64,000 nucleotides of DNA from Lysobacterales bacterium (lineage in GTDB: Bacteria > Pseudomonadota > Gammaproteobacteria > Xanthomonadales > Ahniellaceae), in contig JACPFU010000010.1 of NCBI GenBank assembly GCA_016182785.1, positions 145,713 through 209,712 on the forward strand, in the 5' to 3' direction. The notes below the pieces were generated by a model. That model saw only the letters and a list, made by a program, of their open reading frames with translations. It was not told the origin of the DNA and did not search any database. The position numbers and the translations under genes are program-made. Numbering within the stretch: position 1 is the stretch's first letter; each line of letters starts with the position of its first letter. Positions 1 through 7,635 of this stretch are shown here, piece after piece.

Positions 1-328
1 CAGCGGCACCTCGGTGGTGTTCTTCGATCGTCCCGGCCGTCCGGCGAGCACCAACGGTTGCAGCGGCAACGACGTCAACGCGACCTTGGACGACGAGGCC
101 GCGACACCGGTCGAGTCGCAGTGCGCCGGCTCGGCACCTACGATCAACGGCACCTTCCAGCCAAACAACCCGCTGACCGCGTTCGATGGTCTGGAGCGCG
201 CCGGCACCTGGCGCCTGACCGCGAGCGACCAGGCGGGTGCAGACCTCGGCACGGTCACCCGCTGGTGCATTTCCGGGGCGGTGCAGGGAGTGTTGCCGGA
301 CGCCGTGTTCAGCGACGGCTTCGAGTGA
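1..328 (+). CDS. C-terminal part of a secreted P-domain protein with FSDGFE tail (5' end outside window)
   Basis: The reading frame is already open at base 2 and runs to a TGA at 326-328, so only the last 108 residues are visible. They look like a proprotein-convertase P domain: a Cys-containing segment, the pattern INGTFQPNNPLTAFDG, then GTWRLTASDQ and GTVTRWCI, which matches the usual 'G.f.P..pL..f.G...GtW.L.v.D' layout of that beta-sandwich. Such domains sit at the C-terminus of secreted proteases and adhesins. After the domain comes a short linker and the terminal residues AVFSDGFE. Almost the same tail ends two other exported proteins in this window (7636-9720 and 12083-13300). The N-terminal catalytic part, if any, cannot be seen. 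Confidence 0.75.
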   Translation, partial: SGTSVVFFDRPGRPASTNGCSGNDVNATLDDEAATPVESQCAGSAPTINGTFQPNNPLTAFDGLERAGTWRLTASDQAGADLGTVTRWCISGAVQGVLPDAVFSDGFE

Positions 329-523
329 TCGCGGGCGCGCAGCGGGCAGCCCACGCGGCCGCCCGTTGCACGCCGCGGCATCCACGCGAACAAGGATTCA
401 CACAGCTTTTCAAACACCGCGCCACGCCGGGCACCGCCCGGCCGACCGCGGCGCGCTGGTTCCTCCTTGCCGTTCAGTCACTTCGCCGCGGCGTCGGGCA
501 CCAGCCCGAGGCCCCGGCGGCGT

Positions 524-552
524 TTGAGGCCAGCGTCACCATACGCTAGGCT
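524..552 (+). promoter_or_regulatory. possible sigma-70 promoter for the 577 lipoprotein
   Basis: TTGAGG at 524-529 and TAGGCT at 547-552 are separated by 17 bases, which would start transcription about 18 bases before the ATG at 577. Both boxes are imperfect, so this is a weak call. I see nothing else in the 328-576 gap. Confidence 0.3.
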
Positions 553-576
553 CGGTCCTGAAACGGAGGAAGCACC

Positions 577-921
577 ATGCGCCTGAACGTGATCGTCAAG
601 GGCACCGCACTGGCCATGATCGTGGCGTCGGCCCTCGTGCTCAGCGCCTGCAGCAAGAGCCGCGAAACGCGCGCGGCGGAAGCCTGCGTCGCCGAGTTCG
701 TCGCCAAGATCGAAAAGGACCGCCCGTACCGCGCCGACATCGCCGCGATCGCCGCGACGGCGAAGGCGGAAGGTGCCGACCTGCTGGTCATCGAATCCGA
801 AGCCACGCTCGACGCCGCGCAGGCCAACGAGTCGAAGCAGAAGTTCCTGTGCCGGGTGCAGTTCGACGCCAGCAAGCCCGACGCCGACCCGGCGGTCATC
901 CTGTTCCAGTTCGCGTTCTGA
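577..921 (+). CDS. small predicted lipoprotein of unknown function
   Basis: Encodes 114 residues. The N-terminus is a lipoprotein signal peptide: Arg2 and Lys8, a hydrophobic stretch, then the lipobox LSAC with the lipidated Cys at position 25. The mature part is small, charged and alanine-rich, with two further cysteines (near residues 37 and 90) that could form a disulfide. An AACGGAGGA ribosome-binding site lies a few bases before the ATG at 577, which fixes the start. It stands alone on this strand and converges with the AMP nucleosidase gene. I do not recognise the family. Location in the outer or inner membrane facing the periplasm is inferred from the lipobox only. Confidence 0.75.
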   Translation: MRLNVIVKGTALAMIVASALVLSACSKSRETRAAEACVAEFVAKIEKDRPYRADIAAIAATAKAEGADLLVIESEATLDAAQANESKQKFLCRVQFDASKPDADPAVILFQFAF

Positions 922-925
922 TCAC

Positions 926-947
926 GCCGGAGCGAGCGCGCTCCGGC
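926..947. terminator. stem-loop between convergent genes
   Basis: GCCGGAGC (926-933) and GCTCCGGC (940-947) form a perfect 8-bp stem with a 6-base loop. It lies between the stop of the lipoprotein gene (921) and the stop of the opposing AMP nucleosidase gene (967), where a bidirectional terminator is expected. There is no T-run. Confidence 0.5.
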
Positions 948-966
948 AGCCCCCGCGGTCCGCGCC

Positions 967-1746
967 TCACTCGTCGAAGCGCAGGTGCTTCACCGACTTG
1001 CCGTGGCGCCGGATCAGGCGCAGCGCCTCGATGCCGACCTTCACGTGCGCATCGACGAAGCCTTCGGTCACCTTGCGGTCGGAGGCTTCGGTCTTCACCC
1101 CCTCCGGAATCATCGGCTGGTCCGACACCAGCAGCAGCGCCCCCGAGGGGATCTCGTTCGCGAAGCCGGCCGAGAACACGGTGGCGGTCTCCATGTCGAT
1201 CGCCATCGCGCGGGTCTTGCGCAGGTACTCCTTGAACGCTTCGTCGTGTTCCCAGACGCGGCGATTGGTGGTGTAGACGGTGCCGGTCCAGTAGTCGAAA
1301 TCGAGGTCGCGGATCATCGTCGAGACCGCGCGCTGCAACGAGAACGCCGGCAGCGCCGGCACCTCGGGCAGCAGGTAATCGTTCGAGGTGCCCTCGCCGC
1401 GGATCGCCGCGATCGGCAACACCAGGTCACCGATCTCGTTCTTGCGCTTCAGCCCGCCGCACTTGCCGAGGAACAGCAGCGCCTTGGGCGCGATCGCCGA
1501 CAGCAGGTCCATCACCGTCGCCGCATTGGCGCTGCCCATGCCGAAGTTGATCATGGTGATGCCATCGAAGGTCACGCTCGGCATCGGCCGGTCCTGCCCG
1601 CGCACTTCGCCGCCACCGATCACGCGCTTGAACACTTCCAGATAGCCGCCGAAATTGGTCAGCAGGATGTGTTCGCCGAACTCTGCAAGCGGCACGCCGG
1701 TGTAGCGCGGTAGCCAGTTGGCGACGATTTCGTGTTTTTCCTTCAT
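967..1746 (-). CDS. amn: AMP nucleosidase (short form)
   Basis: 259 residues of the nucleoside-phosphorylase fold. The family hydrolyses AMP to adenine and ribose 5-phosphate in the cytoplasm, in purine salvage. Visible features are the substrate-binding stretch FGMGSANAATV followed by LLFLGKCGG, and the late block MAIDMETATVFSAGF with the Met-Glu pair that contacts the ribose, then LLLVSDQPMIPEG with the Asp expected at the base site. It is about half the length of the E. coli enzyme because it lacks the N-terminal regulatory domain; this short form is common in other proteobacteria. The ATG at 1746 is preceded by a GGAGACGC-type ribosome-binding site. It is transcribed away from the 1893 gene. 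Confidence 0.85.
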   Translation of the reverse strand: MKEKHEIVANWLPRYTGVPLAEFGEHILLTNFGGYLEVFKRVIGGGEVRGQDRPMPSVTFDGITMINFGMGSANAATVMDLLSAIAPKALLFLGKCGGLKRKNEIGDLVLPIAAIRGEGTSNDYLLPEVPALPAFSLQRAVSTMIRDLDFDYWTGTVYTTNRRVWEHDEAFKEYLRKTRAMAIDMETATVFSAGFANEIPSGALLLVSDQPMIPEGVKTEASDRKVTEGFVDAHVKVGIEALRLIRRHGKSVKHLRFDE

Positions 1747-1892
1747 CTGCGTCTCCTCCGTATTCCCGCCATTGTATGCGAGCGACGCACCCGCGCCGGG
1801 AACCGGGCCTCGACAGAACGGGCGTCGCAGATTCCCCGGGACACGGGCGGCCGCTTTCGCGACACTTCGGTCCGGGCCGAGGGAGCAGCGCC

Positions 1893-3284
1893 ATGCCGAA
1901 TGTCCATCCGTTGATCCTGTTGCTCGCCGGCAGTCACGCGCTGGCAGCGGACAGCGCAGCCATTCCGCCCGATCCCTTCGCCCCGCTGCAGCCGTTGATC
2001 GGCCACTGCTGGCGTGCGCCGATGGGCGAGCAGATGCACGACATCCAGTGCTTCGATTGGATGCTCGACGGCAAGTTCGTGCGCAGCACCCACGTCGTGC
2101 TGAACCCCGGACCGGTCTACTCGGGCGAGACCATCTACCGCTTCGACCCCGACGCCAAGCGTCTCGGTTTCCACTATTTCACCAGCACCGGCGCGCTCAG
2201 CCAGGGCCAGCTCGAGGCGACGACGCAGGGCTATCTGGTACCGGAATCGCACGTCGGCGCGGACGGCGTGCGCACCGAACTGCGCAGCCGCTTCGAGCAC
2301 CTGGATGCAACCCACTTCAGCGTGCGCACCGAAGTGCTGAAGGGTGAAGCCTGGGGCATCCATGGCGAGCGCACCTACACCCGCGCCGACGTCGACGCCG
2401 CCCTGCGCGCGGCCGTCGTGGTCCGCCACGGCGAACACGACTACGTGCTGGCCTACACCCGCTCCACCGACGCCGGCTGGCGCGTGGTGCGCCGCGATGC
2501 ACGCGGCGAGGCCGTGCTTGCCGGGGACATCGCTGCAGACAGCTGGGCCTGGAGTGCGCGCGACGCGCAGTTGCTGCTGCTGTCGCAGGCCAATGCCGAG
2601 GACGGCGCGAAGGGCTGGCGGCCGCATCGCTTGGGGTCCGATGGCCGCGGCTTTGCGCGCGTGCATGCAGACCGCGTCGCCGATGGTTTCCTCGACCGCT
2701 CGCCCGACGGCCGCACCTGGGCGGCGGAACGTCGCGAGGGCACGCACAAGCGCATCGTGTTCTTCGCCGAGGGCGACACCGCGTTGCGCTACTTCGGCGC
2801 GCAGAACGCCGACTACGATGACGCCGATCCGCAGTTCTCGCCGGATGGCGAGCGCCTGCTGTTTCGATCCAACCGCAGTGGCAGCTGGGAGATCCACACT
2901 GCCGCGCCCGACGGCAGCGACCTCGTGCAACTCACCCGCGACGACGCAAACAACGCCATCGACCCCCACGAATATGGCGGCGAGGGCCCGCCACGCTGGT
3001 CCCCCGACGGCCGCCGCGTCCTGTGGATGCGCAAGTTCCCGGGGCGCGGATACGACCTCTGGATGATGGATGCCGATGGCCGCAACGCCAAGGCGCTGAC
3101 CGACAACGGCAAGATCGACGATGCCTACCCGTCGTGGTCGCCCGACGGCCAACGCATCGCCTTCGACTCGAATCGAGACGGCAACAACGAGATCTACCTA
3201 ATGGATGCCGACGGCAGCAACGTCTTGCGCGTGACCTGGACGCCGCAGGCAGAACTGGCCCCGCTGTGGGTGCGGAGCCGGTAG
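1893..3284 (+). CDS. exported TolB-like beta-propeller protein
   Basis: 463 residues from the ATG at 1893, chosen because GAGGGAGC lies just upstream and because the following residues form a signal peptide (hydrophobic core ILLLAGSHALA). In-frame starts further upstream lack a ribosome-binding site. The first half (about 25-190) resembles a small lipocalin-like or DUF-type exported domain. The second half carries repeated WD40-like PD40 blades: DADPQFSPDGERLLFRSNRSG, RWSPDGRRVLW and PSWSPDGQRIAFDSNRDGN, each followed by a short 'dLw.md.dG' strand. These blades are typical of TolB and related periplasmic proteins. The actual function is unknown. No neighbour suggests a partner. Confidence 0.7.
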   Translation: MPNVHPLILLLAGSHALAADSAAIPPDPFAPLQPLIGHCWRAPMGEQMHDIQCFDWMLDGKFVRSTHVVLNPGPVYSGETIYRFDPDAKRLGFHYFTSTGALSQGQLEATTQGYLVPESHVGADGVRTELRSRFEHLDATHFSVRTEVLKGEAWGIHGERTYTRADVDAALRAAVVVRHGEHDYVLAYTRSTDAGWRVVRRDARGEAVLAGDIAADSWAWSARDAQLLLLSQANAEDGAKGWRPHRLGSDGRGFARVHADRVADGFLDRSPDGRTWAAERREGTHKRIVFFAEGDTALRYFGAQNADYDDADPQFSPDGERLLFRSNRSGSWEIHTAAPDGSDLVQLTRDDANNAIDPHEYGGEGPPRWSPDGRRVLWMRKFPGRGYDLWMMDADGRNAKALTDNGKIDDAYPSWSPDGQRIAFDSNRDGNNEIYLMDADGSNVLRVTWTPQAELAPLWVRSR

Positions 3285-3325
3285 CGGCCAGAATCCTGCA
3301 GTCCGGCACGCGTTGCACCGCGTTG

Positions 3326-3350
3326 TACTACCGATTGCCGATCGGTAGTA
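3326..3350. promoter_or_regulatory. perfect palindromic operator upstream of the RHH/PIN module
   Basis: TACTACCGAT (3326-3335) and ATCGGTAGTA (3341-3350) are exact reverse complements separated by 5 bases. The site ends 8 bases before the antitoxin ATG at 3359. Ribbon-helix-helix antitoxins bind such palindromes to repress their own operon, so autoregulation is the likely role. Confidence 0.75.
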
Positions 3351-3358
3351 TCGCGCCC

Positions 3359-3607
3359 ATGAACACCCTGTCCGTCAAGCTGCCGAGCGACCTCGACGAA
3401 GCCATCGCTGCGGCCAGCGCACTGGAACACATCAGCAAGTCGACGCTGGTGCGTCGCGCGCTGGAAGCCTATCTCGCGCGTCGCGATTCGCGGGCGCCCC
3501 AGGCCTCGTCGCTGGACAAGGCGGGAGATCTGGTCGGGTGCTTCAAGGGCGGTCCGCGCGATCTCGCATCCAACCCCGCGCACCTCGCCGGCTTCGGCAG
3601 GACTTGA
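3359..3607 (+). CDS. ribbon-helix-helix (CopG-type) antitoxin
   Basis: 82 residues. The N-terminal 45 residues fit the ribbon-helix-helix fold: the beta strand TLSVKLPSDLDEAI, then two helices ending in SKSTLVRRALEAYLA. The C-terminal tail (about 46-82) is Gly/Pro-rich with LVGCFKGGPRDLASNP, the kind of unstructured segment that wraps the toxin. It would bind the palindrome just upstream and neutralise the PIN toxin encoded next. The stop codon TGA (3605-3607) directly abuts the GTG of the toxin gene. There is no clear ribosome-binding site in the 8 bases between the palindrome and ATG, so a leaderless or very short leader is possible. Confidence 0.85.
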   Translation: MNTLSVKLPSDLDEAIAAASALEHISKSTLVRRALEAYLARRDSRAPQASSLDKAGDLVGCFKGGPRDLASNPAHLAGFGRT

Positions 3608-4011
3608 GTGCGGCTCATTCTCGACACCGGGCCCTGGGTGGCGCTGCACTGTCGTGACGAGCAGCACCATGCCTGGGCCAAAGCGCAGTTCGCCCGCACT
3701 TCCGAGCCGTTGCTCACCTGCGAGGCAGTGGTCGCCGAGACCTGTTTCCTTCTTGCACGCGGTGGCTTCGACCCAGGCAAGGCGCTGCAACTGATCGAGC
3801 GCGGCGTCGTGCAACTGGCCATGCATCTGGACGAGGAGATCGCGACGGTTCGTGCCCTGTTCCAGCGTTACGACAATGTGCCCGCGTCGCTCGCCGACGC
3901 CTGCCTGATCCGCATGTCGGAGTTGTTCGATCCATCGCGCGTGCTGACGCTCGACAGCGATTTCCGCATTTACCGACGCCACGGACGCAAGACGATTCCG
4001 CTGCTCACGCC

Positions 4012-4015
<4 letters not shown>
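3608..4015 (+). CDS. PIN-domain toxin (VapC-like ribonuclease)
   Basis: 135 residues starting at GTG immediately after the antitoxin stop. PIN-domain toxins cleave RNA using a cluster of acidic residues that hold Mg2+ or Mn2+. The expected ones are present: Asp6 in LILDTGPW, Glu44 in VVAETCFLL, Asp97 in ASLADACLI, and Asp116/Asp118 in [10 protein letters not shown]. The length is normal for VapC. Together with the RHH protein it forms a type II toxin-antitoxin module, translationally coupled by abutting reading frames. The RNA target cannot be read from the sequence. Its stop overlaps the GTG start of thiD, so thiD may be partly transcribed from the toxin-antitoxin promoter. Confidence 0.85.
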
Positions 4016-4860
<845 letters not shown>

Positions 4861-4926
4861 ACCTAGCGCGGGCCGGCGCGAACGCCTCTGGCATAGTGCA
4901 GGCTTTCCCGTGACGGAGCGTCCCGC

Positions 4927-6312
4927 GTGAACTTGTTGCGTATCGCGATTGTGCTGGCCCTGTCGCCGCCGCTGCTGGCGGCCGAAGCACCCTATCCCAG
5001 CACCTATCAGGTTCCGGCCAGTGCGCCGGTGTTGATCCGTGATGCCACCGTGCTGATCGGTGACGGCACCCGCATGGAGGCCGCCGACGTGCTGCTGCGC
5101 GATGGCCGCATCAGTGCGGTCGCGGTCGATCTGGAAGTACCCGCCGATGCGCGCGTCGTCGAGGGCAAGGGCAAGGTGCTGACGCCCGGCCTGATCGACG
5201 TGCACTCGCACCTCGGCGTCTATGCCGCACCCGGCATGATGTCGCACCAGGACGGCAACGAGATGACCGCGCCGACCACGCCGAACGTGTGGGCCGAGCA
5301 CTCGCTCAATCCGAACGATCCCGGCTTCGACGCCGCGCGTGCCGGTGGCGTGACCTCGATGCAGATCCTGCCCGGCTCGGCCAACCTGATCGGCGGGCGC
5401 GGCATCACGGTCAAGAATGTGCCGGCCACCACCTACCAGGCGATGAAGTTCCCCGGCGCTCCCTACGGGCTGAAGATGGCCTGCGGCGAAAACCCGAAGC
5501 GCGTGTACGGCACCAAGGGCGCGGCGCCGATGACCAACATGGGCAATGTCGCCGGCTACCGCAAGGCATTCCTCGACGCGCAGGACTACGTGCGCGCGCA
5601 AGACGAGTTCACGCGCAAGCTGATCGCGTGGGAGAAGGGCGACAAGGACGAGCGCGGCGAGCGGCCGACGCCACCGAAGACCGACCTCGCGCTGGACACG
5701 CTGGCCGGCGTGCTGCGCGGCGAGATCCTGGTGCACAACCACTGCTACCGCGCCGACGAGATGGCGACCATGCTCGACCTGGCCTCCGAGTTCGGCTTCA
5801 GGATCACCGCGTTCCATCATGGTGTCGAGGCCTACAAGATCGCCGACCTGCTTGCCGCCAAGGGCACCTGCGCCGCGCTCTGGGCCGACTGGTGGGGCTT
5901 CAAGATGGAAGCGCTCGACGGCATCCAGGAGAACCTTGCCTTCGTCGATGCGGCCAAGGACAGCTGCGCGATCGTGCACTCGGATTCGCCCGAGGGCATC
6001 CAGCGCCTGAACCAGGAAGCGGCCAAGGCGATGACGCACGGCAAGCGCGCCGGGCTCGACATCCCGCCCGAACGGGCGATCCGCTGGCTTACCGCGAACC
6101 CGGCGAAGGCGATCGGCATCGCCGACCAGGTCGGCACCATCGCGGTCGGCAAGCAGGCCGACGTCGTGCTCTGGAACGGCAACCCGTTCAGCGTCTACGC
6201 GAAGGCGGAGCAGGTATGGATCGACGGCGCGCTGCGCTTCGACCGCTTTGATCGCAACAGCTGGCACCAGGCCGACGTGATGCTCGGCATGCGCAAGGAG
6301 GTGACGCCATGA
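4927..6312 (+). CDS. exported amidohydrolase (imidazolonepropionase-like), metal site intact
   Basis: 461 residues from the GTG at 4927. The N-terminus LLRIAIVLALSPPLLAAEA is a signal peptide, so the enzyme probably acts in the periplasm. The family hydrolyses cyclic amides or peptides with one or two metal ions in a TIM barrel. The first metal motif is intact in LTPGLIDVHSHLGVYAAPGM, HNHCYRADEM and FHHGVEAYKI supply further His ligands, and HSDSPEGI carries the late Asp. The barrel closes with the usual composite beta domain (VGKQADVVLWNGNPF). Downstream is a second, related protein in a 4-base overlap, so the two are probably made together and may pair. The substrate is unknown. Confidence 0.8.
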   Translation: MNLLRIAIVLALSPPLLAAEAPYPSTYQVPASAPVLIRDATVLIGDGTRMEAADVLLRDGRISAVAVDLEVPADARVVEGKGKVLTPGLIDVHSHLGVYAAPGMMSHQDGNEMTAPTTPNVWAEHSLNPNDPGFDAARAGGVTSMQILPGSANLIGGRGITVKNVPATTYQAMKFPGAPYGLKMACGENPKRVYGTKGAAPMTNMGNVAGYRKAFLDAQDYVRAQDEFTRKLIAWEKGDKDERGERPTPPKTDLALDTLAGVLRGEILVHNHCYRADEMATMLDLASEFGFRITAFHHGVEAYKIADLLAAKGTCAALWADWWGFKMEALDGIQENLAFVDAAKDSCAIVHSDSPEGIQRLNQEAAKAMTHGKRAGLDIPPERAIRWLTANPAKAIGIADQVGTIAVGKQADVVLWNGNPFSVYAKAEQVWIDGALRFDRFDRNSWHQADVMLGMRKEVTP

Positions 6313-7553
6313 TCCGTCGTCTGATCACCTGCTTCGCGGCGCTCGCGCTCTGCGCGACGGCCACCGCCGAGACCGTGCTGATCCGCAATGCACGCGTGCA
6401 CACCGCCGATGTCGCCGGCACGCTCGAAGCCAGCGACGTGCTGGTGCGCGACGGCTTGATCGCCGCGGTCGGCAAGGCGCTGGTCGCAGCCGACGCGCGC
6501 GTGCTCGAAGCCAATGGCCGCGCGTTGACCCCGGGCCTGTTCGGCGGCCTCACCGCGCTCGGTCTCGAAGAGGTGTCGGCCGAGATCGGCAGCGTCGATC
6601 ACGCCTATACACCCGGCATCGTGCTGCCGGCGCAACCACTGTCGATGCGTCCCGAATTCGACGTGGCCCATGCCTACAACCCGGCGTCGATGGTGATCCC
6701 GGTGCAGGTGGTCGAAGGGGTGACCTTCACCATGCTGGCGCCGAGCTCGATGCCCGGCGGCAGCCTGGTCGGCGGGCTCGGCGGGTTGGCCACGCTCGAT
6801 GGCAGCAGCATCGATCTGCTGCCGGGCTCGCGCACGCTGTTCGTCGCGCTCGGCAGCGGCGCTGCGCCGCTCACCGGCAATTCGCGCGCGGCGCAGTTCA
6901 TGCTGCTCGACCAGGCCATCCGCGAGACCCGCGGTGCGCTGTTCGAAGGCGATCGCCTGCTGACCATGGCCGGACGCGAGACGATGGCGAAGTTCCTCGG
7001 CGGCGGTCGCGTGCTGTTCTACGTCGACCGTGCCGTCGATATCCGCCGCACGCTGGCGTTCGCGAAGAAGCACGGCATGAAGCCGGTGATCGCCGGCGGT
7101 GTCGAGGCCTGGCAGGTCGCGGCCGAACTCGCCGCGGCCAAGGTGCCGGTGCTGCTCGATCCGCTGGTCAACCTGCCCGGCAACTTCGACCAGTTCGGTG
7201 CCACGCTCGAGAACGCGGCGCGCTTGCACAAGGCAGGTGTCCGCATCGCGTTCACGATGTCCGGCGACTCCTCGCACATGGCGCGCAAGCTGCGCCAGGC
7301 GGCCGGCAACGCGGTCGCCAACGGACTGCCCTGGGACGCCGGCCTCGCCGCGATCAGCGCGAATCCGGCGACGATCTTCGGCGCCAGCGATCGCGGTCGC
7401 ATCGCTGTTGGCCTGCGTGCCGACCTGGTGCTGTGGAGCGGCGATCCGCTGGAAGTGGATTCGCTCGCCGACCAGGTCTGGATCGGCGGCGAAGCGCAGC
7501 CGATGACTTCGCGCCAGACCCTGCTGCGCGACCGCTACGCACCGAAACGCTGA
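6309..7553 (+). CDS. exported amidohydrolase-like protein lacking the HxH metal motif
   Basis: 414 residues, starting in an ATGA overlap with the upstream amidohydrolase. A signal peptide (ITCFAALALCATATAET) is followed by the same composite beta domain (VLIRNARVHTADV) and barrel. Where active members read GLIDxHxH, this protein reads LTPGLFGGLTALGLEE, so the first metal-binding His pair is missing. Later His-rich strands are also replaced (GMKPVIAGGVEAW, RIAFTMSGDSSHM). The C-terminal NPATIFGASDRGRIAVGLRADLVLWSGDP is well kept. It is probably a non-catalytic partner or a scaffold for the preceding enzyme. An alternative is a changed metal site with different chemistry. Confidence 0.7.
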   Translation: MIRRLITCFAALALCATATAETVLIRNARVHTADVAGTLEASDVLVRDGLIAAVGKALVAADARVLEANGRALTPGLFGGLTALGLEEVSAEIGSVDHAYTPGIVLPAQPLSMRPEFDVAHAYNPASMVIPVQVVEGVTFTMLAPSSMPGGSLVGGLGGLATLDGSSIDLLPGSRTLFVALGSGAAPLTGNSRAAQFMLLDQAIRETRGALFEGDRLLTMAGRETMAKFLGGGRVLFYVDRAVDIRRTLAFAKKHGMKPVIAGGVEAWQVAAELAAAKVPVLLDPLVNLPGNFDQFGATLENAARLHKAGVRIAFTMSGDSSHMARKLRQAAGNAVANGLPWDAGLAAISANPATIFGASDRGRIAVGLRADLVLWSGDPLEVDSLADQVWIGGEAQPMTSRQTLLRDRYAPKR

Positions 7554-7562
7554 GGCCTTGCA

Positions 7563-7586
7563 CCGCGGTGCCGGCAGGCACCGCGG
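7563..7586. terminator. strong hairpin after the amidohydrolase pair
   Basis: CCGCGGTGCC (7563-7572) and GGCACCGCGG (7577-7586) pair perfectly around the loop GGCA, 10 bases after the stop at 7553. It has no T-run but its place and strength suit transcription termination for the amidohydrolase operon. Confidence 0.55.
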
Positions 7587-7635
7587 GTACACGCGGCAAT
7601 GTACGCTCGCGCCCGGATTCCCTCCGGAGCCAGCG

